In this document: positions 34,989 through 43,302 of the stretch, piece by piece
How the letters are laid out: every line of letters starts with the position of its first letter
Numbering within the stretch: the first letter of the stretch is position 1
Program-made: the position numbers and the translations under genes
Notes under the pieces: model-generated
What the model saw: the letters and a program-made list of their open reading frames with translations, nothing else
Told to the model about the DNA's origin: nothing
The model's database searches: none
Assembly (NCBI GenBank): GCA_001028815.1
Contig: LDJB01000001.1
Coordinates: 449,634 to 513,633, forward strand
Length of the DNA: 64,000 bases
Direction of reading: 5' to 3'
From: Peptococcaceae bacterium 1109
GTDB lineage: Bacteria; Bacillota; Limnochordia; Darwinibacteriales; Darwinibacteriaceae

Positions 34989-35491
34989 ACGGACTCACCC
35001 AACTGCGATTCATCGAGCTTGGCAAGGGTATCTTGAATGAGGCGTTCATGGGCTTCTTGATCCAAAGAAGCTCTAACCATCTTCGATGCCAGGTCAAAGG
35101 ACAGCTGGACCACGTTTTCCTTCAGCTCAGCCCACGCCTTGTCTTTCTCCAGTTGGATATCGAGGACAGCCCTCTGCCTGATCTCATCGGCTTCTTTCTT
35201 GGCCTGCGCGATGATCTCTTCCTGGAGAGCTTCTCCTCTGCGGATTGCCTGGTCAATGTATTCTTTAGCTTGGCGGCTTTGCTCCGCGAGCTGTTTTTCC
35301 AGGTCTTGGCGCATCTTCACTGCCGCGGCTTTCTCCTCTTCTGCAGCTCGGATCTGGTTTTCTATGGAAGCAGTCCGTTCGTCCATGAACTTGCGCACCG
35401 GCTTGTAGAGAATGCGGTAGAGCGCATATGTGAGGACAAGGAAGTTTACGGTCTGCTGAACAAACTCCATGACATTGAACAACAGTCTCAC
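34985..35491 (-). CDS. atpF: ATP synthase b subunit
   Basis: Peripheral stalk subunit of F0: one N-terminal membrane segment (about residues 8-27, followed by LYKPVRKFMDER), then a long charged coiled coil. Length is 168 aa. The start is unclear: GTG 35491 abuts an AAAGGGTGA ribosome binding site, so TTG 35482 or ATG 35470 may be used. Only one b gene is present, so a homodimeric stalk is expected, as in other Bacillota. Confidence 0.93.
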   Translation of the reverse strand: MRLLFNVMEFVQQTVNFLVLTYALYRILYKPVRKFMDERTASIENQIRAAEEEKAAAVKMRQDLEKQLAEQSRQAKEYIDQAIRRGEALQEEIIAQAKKEADEIRQRAVLDIQLEKDKAWAELKENVVQLSFDLASKMVRASLDQEAHERLIQDTLAKLDESQLGESV

Positions 35492-35545
35492 CCTTTGTCA
35501 TCTGTTTCAAATAATTGGGTGCAGCAACCCTGCACCCAATTATTG

Positions 35546-35848
<303 letters not shown>

Positions 35849-36493
35849 CTACTCCAAACGGCTTTGGATGTAAACAATGGCCAGCATGACAAAGACTGCG
35901 GCCTGGATTATCCCCTGAAAAAAGCCGAACCATATGTTCAACACGCCTGGTACGACGTAGGGGACAAACATATAGATGATGCTGATAATTAGCCCCCCGC
36001 CAAAAATGTTGCCATATAGGCGAAAGGCATGGGATAACACTTTTGAGATTTCACCCACGATGTTCAGGGGGAGAAGGACGAAGTAGGGGTCGACGTAGCT
36101 CTTCAGGTACGCACGCAAGCCCTTCACCTTGATCTCGGCCCCGTGAGACACGATCAGGACTAAGACTGCCAGTGCCGCAGTGGTACTCAGGCTGCCCGTG
36201 GGCGAAACGCCACCGGGCAAAACGCCGGCGAAGTTGGACAAGAGAATGTAGAGTGCCAGGGTCATAAGAAAGGGGGTAAAAACCCTGCCCCTTGGGCCTA
36301 TGTCGCGGACAACCATGCCCTCGATGCCGTCTACCACTAGCTCAACCACATGTTGGACTCCAGTGGGTATGCGTCTTAGGTTACGGGTGAAGATGGCACT
36401 GCCTATAATAAGCACCGCCATCACAGCCCAAGTCCAAACCACGTTCTCCGTGACTGGCACTCCCAGGATTTCAAAGACCACCCTAGCTTCCAC
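35849..36493 (-). CDS. atpB: ATP synthase a subunit
   Basis: Stator subunit of F0 carrying the ion half-channels: about five or six membrane segments with the essential Arg in ISKVLSHAFRLYGNIFGGG and a C-terminal FFQGIIQAAVFVMLAIVYIQ. The segment SPTGSLSTTAALAVLVLIVSH lines the channel region. Length is 214 aa, typical of Bacillota. It overlaps the atpI-like gene by 11 nt and precedes atpE by 21 nt. Confidence 0.95.
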   Translation of the reverse strand: MEARVVFEILGVPVTENVVWTWAVMAVLIIGSAIFTRNLRRIPTGVQHVVELVVDGIEGMVVRDIGPRGRVFTPFLMTLALYILLSNFAGVLPGGVSPTGSLSTTAALAVLVLIVSHGAEIKVKGLRAYLKSYVDPYFVLLPLNIVGEISKVLSHAFRLYGNIFGGGLIISIIYMFVPYVVPGVLNIWFGFFQGIIQAAVFVMLAIVYIQSRLE

Positions 36494-36851
36494 GTTGTAT
36501 CCTCCTCAAAAGAAACAGCACATAGATCATAAGCTTCGGTATGAGCAAACTAATGAAGACCCAGCCAAAACTGAACCGCTCGCTTTGCAGGCTGATGGTG
36601 ATGGCTGCGGCATATAAGAGCAACCGCTTGAAGTATCCTCTCCGGGCTACCCGCTGCGCCGTACCCGGGGGGCAGCGAAGGATTTTATCTGCATCTAGGG
36701 TCAGATGCCGAAAGGCCAGCACTCCGATGGCGCCACCAAAAAAGCAACTCAGACCGGCCGCCAGCTTCCAGAAGGACAAAGCGAGGCTAGCTAACGTAAC
36801 AACGACAGCTGAGGCACGCAGTACAGTGTGCTCATTTACGGGAAATGTCAT
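36483..36851 (-). CDS. ATP synthase protein I (AtpI-like)
   Basis: 122-aa protein with about four membrane segments, in the position of AtpI, a probable assembly factor for the c ring. Its sequence is weakly conserved, as is usual for AtpI (GGAIGVLAFRHLTLDADKI-like segment). It overlaps the AtpZ-like gene by 4 nt and atpB by 11 nt. The call rests mainly on context and topology. Confidence 0.75.
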   Translation of the reverse strand: MTFPVNEHTVLRASAVVVTLASLALSFWKLAAGLSCFFGGAIGVLAFRHLTLDADKILRCPPGTAQRVARRGYFKRLLLYAAAITISLQSERFSFGWVFISLLIPKLMIYVLFLLRRIQRGS

Positions 36852-37126
36852 TTGTCTAACTCGTCAATAGAGATTTTCATGATCTGCTGATACGCTGACC
36901 ATAGGCCTGATGCGGCGCCCACAAAAATGAAAATGAGCGTGAAAATTATCTTCGTGCCCAATTTCCTATCGAGATAGAGGCCGATGGCTGTGCCAATTAA
37001 GACCGCGAACACCATGGTAAGTCCAATTTGAGTCACGAGCCCGAGATACTTCCACGCGCTGTCTTTTGCCAATCCACACCCTCGCTTTCTCTCTTGCTCA
37101 GAAGAGAGCCTCCTACTTAATTCCAC
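36848..37126 (-). CDS. AtpZ-like small F0 accessory membrane protein
   Basis: 92-aa protein with two membrane hairpin segments (about 30-50 and 60-78), containing GLVTQIGLTMVFAVLIGTAIG, YLDRKLGT and a C-terminal AYQQIMKI. This is the AtpZ/AtpI-related family (DUF4133-like arrangement at the head of atp operons), which accompanies Na+- and H+-ATP synthases and has been proposed to carry divalent cations. First gene of the operon; diverges from rimO across about 130 bp. Confidence 0.8.
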   Translation of the reverse strand: MELSRRLSSEQERKRGCGLAKDSAWKYLGLVTQIGLTMVFAVLIGTAIGLYLDRKLGTKIIFTLIFIFVGAASGLWSAYQQIMKISIDELDK

Positions 37127-37260
37127 ATTCGGTTAGGTTTTCCTGCTTTGGAAAGAAGGCTAAACAGTAAACTCACAGGTGCTCTCATGAGCGGTGCAGG
37201 ATTATGGCCGCGGCAGCCGAATCAAACTATGAACTGACCCGAGAAAGGAACAATCTTATT

Positions 37261-38595
37261 ATGGCATTAAAAGTAGGTATCGTATCACTAGGATGTGCTA
37301 AGAATCTAGTTGATAGTGAGATCATGCTCGGCAGGCTGAGCGAGGAGGGCTGCGAGATCGTTGCTGATGCCAGCCAGGCCGATTACGTAGTGGTCAACAC
37401 GTGCGGGTTCATCGGGCCCGCCAAAGAAGAATCAATCGATGCAATTCTGGAAATGGCTGAGCTTAAAGCTGGTGGCAGGTGCCGCGGCTTAATTGTAACG
37501 GGCTGCTTGGTGCAGCGCTATGCTGAGGAGCTCTTCCAAGAGCTGCCGGAGGTAGATGGTTTCCTCGGAACCAACGAATTAGACAAGATTACGGCTGTGA
37601 TTGGCCAGATCGAAGCGGGACACAGAGTAAAGGTGGTTGGGGACAGCTTCTATGACTACGACCAGCCTGTCCCGAGAGTCCTTACCACTGGCTCACACCT
37701 TGCTTACTTGAAGATAGCAGAAGGCTGCAGCCACAGCTGCGCCTTTTGTGTGATTCCCCAAATCCGCGGCCGCTTCCGCAGCCGGAGCCCAGAAGCTATT
37801 GTCCGGGAAGCAAGGAACCTCCGCGAAGCCGGGGTGCAAGAGCTGGTCTTGATCGCCCAGGACACTACCGCATATGGTAGAGACCTGAAGCATACATCCT
37901 TGAAAGACCTGCTAAAAGAGCTTCTGCCTGTTGGGTTTCCGTGGATTCGCCTGCTCTACACGTACCCCACATCCCTAGCAGATGAGGCCCTGGAGCTCCT
38001 GGGCCGAGAGCAGAGCCTGGTTAAGTATGTGGATTTGCCGCTACAGCACGTGGCCAAACCCGTCGTGCGGGCTATGGGCCGGCCAGGTGACTACAAGGCC
38101 ACCCTAGGCCTGATCAGCAAGATCCGGACTCAGGTGCCCCAGGCTTTTATCAGAAGCTCTTTTATTGTGGGCTTTCCTGGAGAAACGGAAGAGGACTTCC
38201 AGGAGCTCCTCAGATTTCTGGATGAGGCCCGCTTGAACCATGTGGGAATCTTCCAATATTCTCCTGAAGAAGGGTCCCGGGCCGCAGCTATGGAGCCCCA
38301 AGTACCTGATGAAGTAAAGCAGGAGCGCTATGAGAAGGCGATGGCAGTTCAACAGCGGATCAGCCGCGAACTCAACGCCGAGCTCGTGGGGGAGGAGATC
38401 GATGTAATCATCGATGGTTTGTCGGAGCAATCGGAGCTGGTGCTCCTCGGGCGCCACTATGGCCAAGCCCCTGAAGTAGACGGTGTTGTGTACTTGGGGA
38501 TGCCCGAGAACCCACCGCAAGTAGGCGATATTGTCCGTGTAAGGATTTTGGAAGCCCATGAATATGACTTAGTGGGGGAGGTGGTAGAGCAGTGA
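37261..38595 (+). CDS. rimO: Ribosomal protein S12 methylthiotransferase RimO
   Basis: Radical-SAM enzyme that methylthiolates the conserved Asp of ribosomal protein S12. The N-terminal UPF0004 domain holds three cluster Cys (SLGCAKNLVDSE, VNTCGFIGPAKEES, VTGCLVQRY), the radical-SAM motif is CSHSCAFC, and a C-terminal TRAM domain ends with RVRILEAHEYDLVGE. RimO rather than MiaB: the YLKIAEGCSHSCAFC and TAYG blocks fit RimO. ATG 37261 gives the family start MALKVGIVSLGCAKN; the track start 57 nt upstream has no ribosome binding site. Length is 444 aa. It overlaps pgsA by 4 nt. Confidence 0.95.
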   Translation: MALKVGIVSLGCAKNLVDSEIMLGRLSEEGCEIVADASQADYVVVNTCGFIGPAKEESIDAILEMAELKAGGRCRGLIVTGCLVQRYAEELFQELPEVDGFLGTNELDKITAVIGQIEAGHRVKVVGDSFYDYDQPVPRVLTTGSHLAYLKIAEGCSHSCAFCVIPQIRGRFRSRSPEAIVREARNLREAGVQELVLIAQDTTAYGRDLKHTSLKDLLKELLPVGFPWIRLLYTYPTSLADEALELLGREQSLVKYVDLPLQHVAKPVVRAMGRPGDYKATLGLISKIRTQVPQAFIRSSFIVGFPGETEEDFQELLRFLDEARLNHVGIFQYSPEEGSRAAAMEPQVPDEVKQERYEKAMAVQQRISRELNAELVGEEIDVIIDGLSEQSELVLLGRHYGQAPEVDGVVYLGMPENPPQVGDIVRVRILEAHEYDLVGEVVEQ

Positions 38596-39113
38596 ATCTT
38601 GCCAATTGGTTGACGCTGTTTCGCTTGTTTCTCGTGCCCATCTTTACATTTGCTGTCCTCTTAGATGTACCTGGCGGAGCGTTTATTGGTGCCGTGGTGT
38701 TTGCCGTCGCCTCCATCACTGACGGACTTGATGGCTATATCGCCCGCAGCCGCAAAGAGGTGACAAAGTTTGGCAAGTTGATGGACCCTATTGCCGATAA
38801 GCTGCTAGTTACCGCTGCCCTACTCTGCTTAGTGCAGCTAGGACAGGTTAGCGCCTGGCCAGCTTTGATTATCATTGGGCGGGAGTTTGCTGTCTCTGGC
38901 CTACGCATGATCGCCGCAAGTGAGGGAGTTGTCATCAGTGCTTCCCGGTGGGGGAAGGTGAAGACTGTATCACAGATCGTGGCCGTCCTAGCCCTGCTCT
39001 TGCAGCTGTCCTGGGCGAACCTCTTCTTGTGGTTCACCGTGGTGGTAACCGTCGTCTCTGGTGTGCACTATTTCCTTAAGGCCCAAGATATTCTGAAGAG
39101 CTCAATGAAATAG
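38592..39113 (+). CDS. pgsA: CDP-diacylglycerol-glycerol-3-phosphate 3-phosphatidyltransferase
   Basis: Membrane enzyme of phosphatidylglycerol synthesis. It has the CDP-alcohol phosphotransferase signature DGLDGYIARSR...FGKLMDPIADK and an N-terminal NLANWLTLFRLFLVPIF; about five membrane segments. Length is 173 aa. GTG 38592 overlaps the rimO stop (GTGA). The pair rimO-pgsA followed by cinA-recA is common in Bacillota; here about 5.3 kb of other genes intervenes before cinA. Confidence 0.95.
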   Translation: MNLANWLTLFRLFLVPIFTFAVLLDVPGGAFIGAVVFAVASITDGLDGYIARSRKEVTKFGKLMDPIADKLLVTAALLCLVQLGQVSAWPALIIIGREFAVSGLRMIAASEGVVISASRWGKVKTVSQIVAVLALLLQLSWANLFLWFTVVVTVVSGVHYFLKAQDILKSSMK

Positions 39114-39131
39114 TATGTTATAATATTGATG

Positions 39132-39166
39132 CTGGCCTACTCTCCGCAGCAGGCCGGCTTCATTTT
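39132..39166 (+). terminator. Weak terminator after pgsA
   Basis: GCTGGCCT pairs with AGGCCGGC (one G-T pair) around an 11-12-nt loop and is followed by the broken T-run TTCATTTT. It is the only termination-like structure between pgsA and the next gene. Confidence 0.5.
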
Positions 39167-39218
39167 GATGCGCTAGATAACACACATAAGTACGTCTTTG
39201 GAAAGGCAGGCCGTGGCG

Positions 39219-39734
39219 ATGAGGAACATCCGGGTTCACATAGTCTTAATTTCTTGCGTAGTTGTCCTCCTTGGGGGGCTATTAGCTCGCGGCTATCTGC
39301 ATAGCACGAGGGTAATTGAGCCACTGCGAGAGGCTGTGGAGGCGGTGCCAGGTGTTGCCGAGGTGAACCTTGTCCCGGGAGAGCAGGTGGTCAAGATTGC
39401 TCTTCACCAAAGCGCCTATCTGTCTGAGATCGTGCCGCTTGTGCAGAAATCACTTGCTGCTTTTGGGGGGCAGTTCACTCTCGAGCTTATGGATGAGCCC
39501 ACAGCAGAACAGCGGGATGCTCTCCGGCGCATGATGTTTGTGGTTGAAGAAGCGATCCTGCAAGGAAGCTTTCAGGATATGGAGGCCCTACTCCAGGAAA
39601 TGGCCCAGGAGTATGGGCAGGAGCTAACCCTGGCTGTGGACCGCAGCTATGTCTACATTCAGCTGCGGGACGGCGAGGGCCATCTAAACCGAGTGATCGG
39701 CCGTGGTGGAACTGAGTTGGGGGTGAGTTCGTGA
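39219..39734 (+). CDS. Conserved-looking membrane-anchored protein of unknown function, coupled to an FtsH-like protease
   Basis: 171-aa protein with one N-terminal membrane segment (about residues 5-24) and an extracytoplasmic or cytosolic domain of mixed alpha/beta character (AVEAVPGVAEVNLVPGEQVVKIAL, then a helical stretch, and YVYIQLRDGEGHLNRVIGRGG near the end). I do not recognise a family. ATG 39219 is preferred (CAGG 8 nt upstream); GTG 39213 is possible. Its stop overlaps the protease gene start as GTGA, so the two proteins are made together. A role as membrane partner or adaptor of the protease is inference from that coupling. Confidence 0.8.
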   Translation: MRNIRVHIVLISCVVVLLGGLLARGYLHSTRVIEPLREAVEAVPGVAEVNLVPGEQVVKIALHQSAYLSEIVPLVQKSLAAFGGQFTLELMDEPTAEQRDALRRMMFVVEEAILQGSFQDMEALLQEMAQEYGQELTLAVDRSYVYIQLRDGEGHLNRVIGRGGTELGVSS

Positions 39735-41230
39735 AGAAATACCTGCTAGAGATTCTGTTGGGCGCTGGGGCAGCTGGTCTCGTGTTGGGTTTGCTTGCAG
39801 GCCTAGACCTGACCCCTCTGCTCATTGGAGCGGCCTTTGCGGCCTTGATTAAGCTTGTCGTGGATGGGCGGGCGCCCCTGGGCAGGCGGTTTGAGGCAAT
39901 GGGCGGAGTTGGGGGCAGCGCCGGTTCCCTGCCGCAGATCACCTTTGCCGATGTAGGGGGACAAGAGGCGGCTAAGCGGGAACTCATGGAAGCGCTGGCT
40001 TTCTTAAAAAGCGACAGCCTCAGCAAGAAGCTTGGCATCCGGCCGTTGAAAGGCATTCTCTTAGTTGGGCCACCGGGAACAGGGAAAACTCTCATGGCCA
40101 AGGCTGCGGCCAATTACACCGATTCGGCCTTTATCTCTGCTTCCGGGTCACAGTTTGTGGAGATGTATGCTGGGGTGGGCGCGCAGCGGATCCGGCGCCT
40201 CTTCAAGCAGGCAGAAGCCCTGGCCCAGCAGCAGAAAAAGGGCAGTTGTGTGGTGTTCGTCGACGAAATTGATGTCCTCGGAGCAAAGCGGGGCAGTCAC
40301 CAGGGGCATATGGAATACGATCAGACTCTGAACGAGTTCTTGGTCCAGTTGGACGGAATCGATAGTGAACGGGAAATCAAGACCTTGGTGGTGGCTGCTA
40401 CCAACCGGGCAGATATCCTCGATCCGGCTCTCTTGCGCCCCGGGCGGTTTGACCGGATTGTCCGGGTGGACCTCCCTGATAAAGCAGGGCGGCTGCGCAT
40501 CCTCGAGATCCACGCCCAGGGCAGGCCGTTGGCCCCCGAGGTAGATCTGGAGAAGGCAGCCCAGGAAACCTATGGTTTTTCCGGCGCGCATCTGGAGAAT
40601 GTGCTTAACGAAGCGGCCATCAATGCTTTGCGAAGGTCCAGCGAAGTGATTACCCCCGCTGACATCCGAGAAGCCATTGAAAAGGTGATGCTTGGGGAAA
40701 AGCTGGACCGCACCCCAACTTCGGCAGAGCGGCGGCGGATCGCCTATCACGAGGCGGGCCATGCAGTGATAGCTGAGCAAAACCGTCCGGGGGCAGTGAG
40801 CTCCATAACCATCACGTCTCGGGGAAACGCACTAGGATATATCCGTCAGAGTCCCACCGCGGATCAGTACCTGCAGACCCAGGATGAGCTCGTAGCGGCT
40901 ATTCAGGTGTGTGTGGCCGGGGCAGTGAGCGAGGAACTGTTCCTGGGGCAAAGGTCAACCGGAGCAGTAGGGGATATCAGACAGGCGACGGAGATCGCCA
41001 AGCAGATGGTATATGCAGGCCTGTCCCCCCTGGGAATAGTGGGCGCAGAACTGCCAACCAACCTCCTTCACGATGCGGTAACGGACATCATTCGTAGGCA
41101 GGAACAGATTGTCCGGGGCTGTCTCGAGGAGCATGGAAGGAAGGTTCAGGCAGTCGCTGAGCATCTTCTTCAACACGACAGCATTTCTGGCGATCAGTTC
41201 CGTGGGTTCCTGGCGCAGCTTGCCTCTTAG
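39731..41230 (+). CDS. FtsH-like membrane AAA+ zinc protease (M41)
   Basis: 499-aa protein with two short N-terminal membrane segments (about residues 7-45), an AAA+ module (Walker A VGPPGTGKTL, pore segment SQFVEMYAGVGAQRIRRLF, Walker B VVFVDEIDVLGAKRG, arginine fingers at RPGRFDR) and an M41 peptidase with HEAGHAV and the third zinc ligand Asp in STGAVGDIRQATEIA. All catalytic residues are present. Unlike standard FtsH (about 600-650 aa) it lacks the extracytoplasmic loop domain between the two membrane helices, so it is probably a paralogue, with the true ftsH elsewhere. It is coupled to the upstream unknown gene and overlaps the convergent DUF441 gene by 4 bp. Confidence 0.88.
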   Translation: MKKYLLEILLGAGAAGLVLGLLAGLDLTPLLIGAAFAALIKLVVDGRAPLGRRFEAMGGVGGSAGSLPQITFADVGGQEAAKRELMEALAFLKSDSLSKKLGIRPLKGILLVGPPGTGKTLMAKAAANYTDSAFISASGSQFVEMYAGVGAQRIRRLFKQAEALAQQQKKGSCVVFVDEIDVLGAKRGSHQGHMEYDQTLNEFLVQLDGIDSEREIKTLVVAATNRADILDPALLRPGRFDRIVRVDLPDKAGRLRILEIHAQGRPLAPEVDLEKAAQETYGFSGAHLENVLNEAAINALRRSSEVITPADIREAIEKVMLGEKLDRTPTSAERRRIAYHEAGHAVIAEQNRPGAVSSITITSRGNALGYIRQSPTADQYLQTQDELVAAIQVCVAGAVSEELFLGQRSTGAVGDIRQATEIAKQMVYAGLSPLGIVGAELPTNLLHDAVTDIIRRQEQIVRGCLEEHGRKVQAVAEHLLQHDSISGDQFRGFLAQLAS

Positions 41231-41679
41231 CTCTTCCACTGAAGCAGGGCTGCGAGCACCGCGGTAATACCCGCGGCCATGATTGGCCCAACAGGGATAC
41301 CCCCTAGAAACCAAACGCCCAGCATCACGCCAACGAGGATTCCGGGGACAACTTCCGGCTGGACGCTCACCATATCCAACCCCTGGCCGTTGAGGTAGGA
41401 GCCGAGCATGCCGCCGAGCACAGCAAAGAGGCCTAAGGGAGTTACGAGGGAGGCGCCGAGGCTTTGTAAGGTCACCTTGCCTGAGGCAAAAGGTGCGAGA
41501 ACGGACATGGTTAGGAACAAGAGGCCGACCTCTATCCCTCGCCTCTCAACCATGGGTAAGAACCGCTCAAGGTTCAAAAGGCCCATCACCATCACGATGG
41601 CTGAAGCCGCGGCAAGCAAATTGTTCTTGGTTAAAACACCGATTAGGAATATAATTAGAAGAGGCAGTGACTGAGCCAT
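41227..41679 (-). CDS. DUF441 (UPF0756) membrane protein
   Basis: 150-aa protein with about five membrane segments (PLLIIFLIGVLTKNNLLAAAS at the N-terminus, PEVVPGILVGVMLGVWFLGGIPVGPIMAAG near the end), matching the DUF441/UPF0756 family seen throughout Bacillota (YtwI type). Function unknown. Start ATG 41679 follows GGGGGGAGGG. It stands alone on the minus strand, convergent with the FtsH-like gene and divergent from the YuiD-like gene. Confidence 0.85.
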   Translation of the reverse strand: MAQSLPLLIIFLIGVLTKNNLLAAASAIVMVMGLLNLERFLPMVERRGIEVGLLFLTMSVLAPFASGKVTLQSLGASLVTPLGLFAVLGGMLGSYLNGQGLDMVSVQPEVVPGILVGVMLGVWFLGGIPVGPIMAAGITAVLAALLQWKS

Positions 41680-42194
41680 GCGGAACCCTCCCCCCTAATT
41701 CTATTCCTCGAAATGCTATCTATGAAAGGTGTTGTTTAACCATTTCTGAAACATCCATTGTTCAGCAGCTCCAAGCTAATCACGTTTTGATGTCATCCTT
41801 GGTGGCCTGGGCCATCGCACAGGGGTTAAAACTGATTACCTGGGCGGTGGCTGCGCGGGAGTGGAACTTCAAGCGGTTGGTGGAACCGGGGGGAATGCCT
41901 AGTTCTCACAGTGCCTTTGTCACTTCCTTGTCCACAGCGGTGGGCCTGAGCATGGGCTTTGACTCGGTGATGTTTGCCCTGGCCGCTGCCTTTGCCGTAG
42001 TGGTCATGTATGATGCTTCTGGGGTAAGGCGGGCCGCAGGAAAGCAGGCCAAAGTGCTTAACGCCATCTTAGAGGATCTGAATCGCCGGGAGCTGCATCC
42101 TGAGCGTCTGCGTGAGCTGTTGGGACATACACCCTTTGAGGTGCTGGTCGGTGCCTTACTCGGGATCGTGGTGGCTGCATGGCGAATGAGGTGA
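41667..42194 (+). CDS. Divergent PAP2 family membrane protein (YuiD-like); start uncertain
   Basis: Membrane protein of the DUF212/YuiD family, a divergent branch of PAP2 phosphatases: SSLVAWAIAQGLKLI, PGGMPSSHSAFVTSLSTAVGLSMG, VVVMYDASGVRRAAGKQAKVLN, and the terminal ELLGHTPFEVLVGALLGI. Known members are about 140-160 aa and begin close to SSL, so the real N-terminus is near 41742-41790, not at GTG 41667, which lies inside the DUF441 gene. Only ATT 41742 has a ribosome binding site (GAAAGGTG, 10 nt) at a suitable distance; ATG 41790 has none. A terminator follows. Confidence 0.85.
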   Translation: MTEPCGTLPPNSIPRNAIYERCCLTISETSIVQQLQANHVLMSSLVAWAIAQGLKLITWAVAAREWNFKRLVEPGGMPSSHSAFVTSLSTAVGLSMGFDSVMFALAAAFAVVVMYDASGVRRAAGKQAKVLNAILEDLNRRELHPERLRELLGHTPFEVLVGALLGIVVAAWRMR

Positions 42195-42201
42195 AACATA
42201 A

Positions 42202-42236
42202 GGTGAAGCACAGGACCAAAGTCCTGCGCCTCACCT
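42202..42236. terminator. Terminator between the YuiD-like gene and the lipoprotein gene
   Basis: AAGGTGAAGCACAGGAC and GTCCTGCGCCTCACCTT pair over 17 positions with two mismatches around a CAAA loop, then TTTTC. It serves the plus strand best and lies between convergent genes. Confidence 0.8.
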
Positions 42237-42244
42237 TTTCTGCT

Positions 42245-43237
42245 TTACGGGCCCAACTCCACCACAAGTGGGCTGGACCTGTATCCCGCAACGCCTGTGT
42301 AGCCCACTGCGGCTACGCTGTAGGTGATGGACCGTGCATCTAGGAGGCTGAGCTCTTCTACGTCGTGGATAAACTGGGGTTCTAAGACGGGAATGGGCGT
42401 GAGGATATCGGGCCGCTCGAAAGGATCGCTCTGGCTGTAGACGAAATATCCTGTGACGAATGGGTTAGGGTGGGGATCCCACGAAAGGTGGACCTTGCCT
42501 TGACTCATGTTCGCAGTGAGGTTTTGCGGCGCTTCTGGGATCATGTAGATCACCGCATTCACAGTTAGTGTCTCCGTCGCAGGTTGCCAGTTCAGGACCA
42601 GTTCCTGAGCGGCCTGGACTTCGATGACCTGCCATATGCCTGGCGCGATGCGGTTTGCTGCATGGAAGGACTCAGTGTAGAGCTCAATGAGGAGGTCATA
42701 GGTGCCTGGTGCCAGGCTGAACACGTGATTGATGGGCCCATCTATGCCCTCCCAGATGAGTTCTTCCCGCTCATCGTTGAAGTATACCCGGGCTCGGCTG
42801 GCGTTTTGCCAGAAAGGCGAATCCCCTAGATCGATGGTGAGGTTGACTAACCCATCACCGGGGCGGAGCACCACTTCCACCAGCTGCGTGTTGTTAGGCA
42901 TTACATCGATCTCTTGGGGTGCACTTTGGAACTGGATGGTGCCTTCATCATCCATTAGCAGGATGGTAAGCTGCCAGTTTCCGATGGGAACCTCAAGCTC
43001 AGCACTGATATCCAACCCCACAACGGGCACGTCCCATTCAAAGACGTGCTTCCCGCGGGCGAGAATGATCCGCGCCTGGGATACCCCTGAGCCTTCTTGC
43101 ATGCTCGCAATGGTGGCCATAACAGCTACCTGGCCCTGGGTGTGGACGGGAAGCCCGTCGCCCGCAGGGAGCGTGCATCCCGCGAGAAGGGTAAGGCACA
43201 CTGCAGCAAGAATGAGAGTTACTTGAGGCTTGTACAA
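42245..43237 (-). CDS. Lipoprotein with C-terminal fibronectin type III-like domain
   Basis: 330-aa predicted surface lipoprotein of unknown function. The signal peptide (LYKPQVTLILAAVCLTLLAGC) ends in the lipobox LLAGC, giving an N-terminal lipidated Cys at about residue 21. Several beta-rich segments follow (LDISAELEVPIGNWQLTI, RARVYFNDEREELIWEG), and the last ~90 residues (APQNLTANMSQGKVHLSWDP ... TYSVAAVGYTGVAGYRSSP) read as a fibronectin type III domain. TTG 43237 is chosen because AAGGAGGT lies 6 nt upstream; the track start at 43267 lacks one. It diverges from the M42 peptidase gene. A substrate- or wall-binding role is only inference. Confidence 0.82.
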   Translation of the reverse strand: MYKPQVTLILAAVCLTLLAGCTLPAGDGLPVHTQGQVAVMATIASMQEGSGVSQARIILARGKHVFEWDVPVVGLDISAELEVPIGNWQLTILLMDDEGTIQFQSAPQEIDVMPNNTQLVEVVLRPGDGLVNLTIDLGDSPFWQNASRARVYFNDEREELIWEGIDGPINHVFSLAPGTYDLLIELYTESFHAANRIAPGIWQVIEVQAAQELVLNWQPATETLTVNAVIYMIPEAPQNLTANMSQGKVHLSWDPHPNPFVTGYFVYSQSDPFERPDILTPIPVLEPQFIHDVEELSLLDARSITYSVAAVGYTGVAGYRSSPLVVELGP

Positions 43238-43302
43238 GGTAAGACCTCCTTGGCCTCCCTTGGGCAAGTTTAATTATACTATATTCTGGGAAGGGGATAA
43301 AG

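Noticed and set aside
39117-39166. TATAAT at about 39119 followed by a hairpin, as a small RNA gene
   Set aside because: No -35 element at a suitable distance, and the hairpin is better explained as the pgsA terminator.
39487-40113. 208-aa minus-strand ORF opposite the FtsH-like gene
   Set aside because: Low-complexity shadow (rich in P, S, R, A) of two well-supported plus-strand genes.
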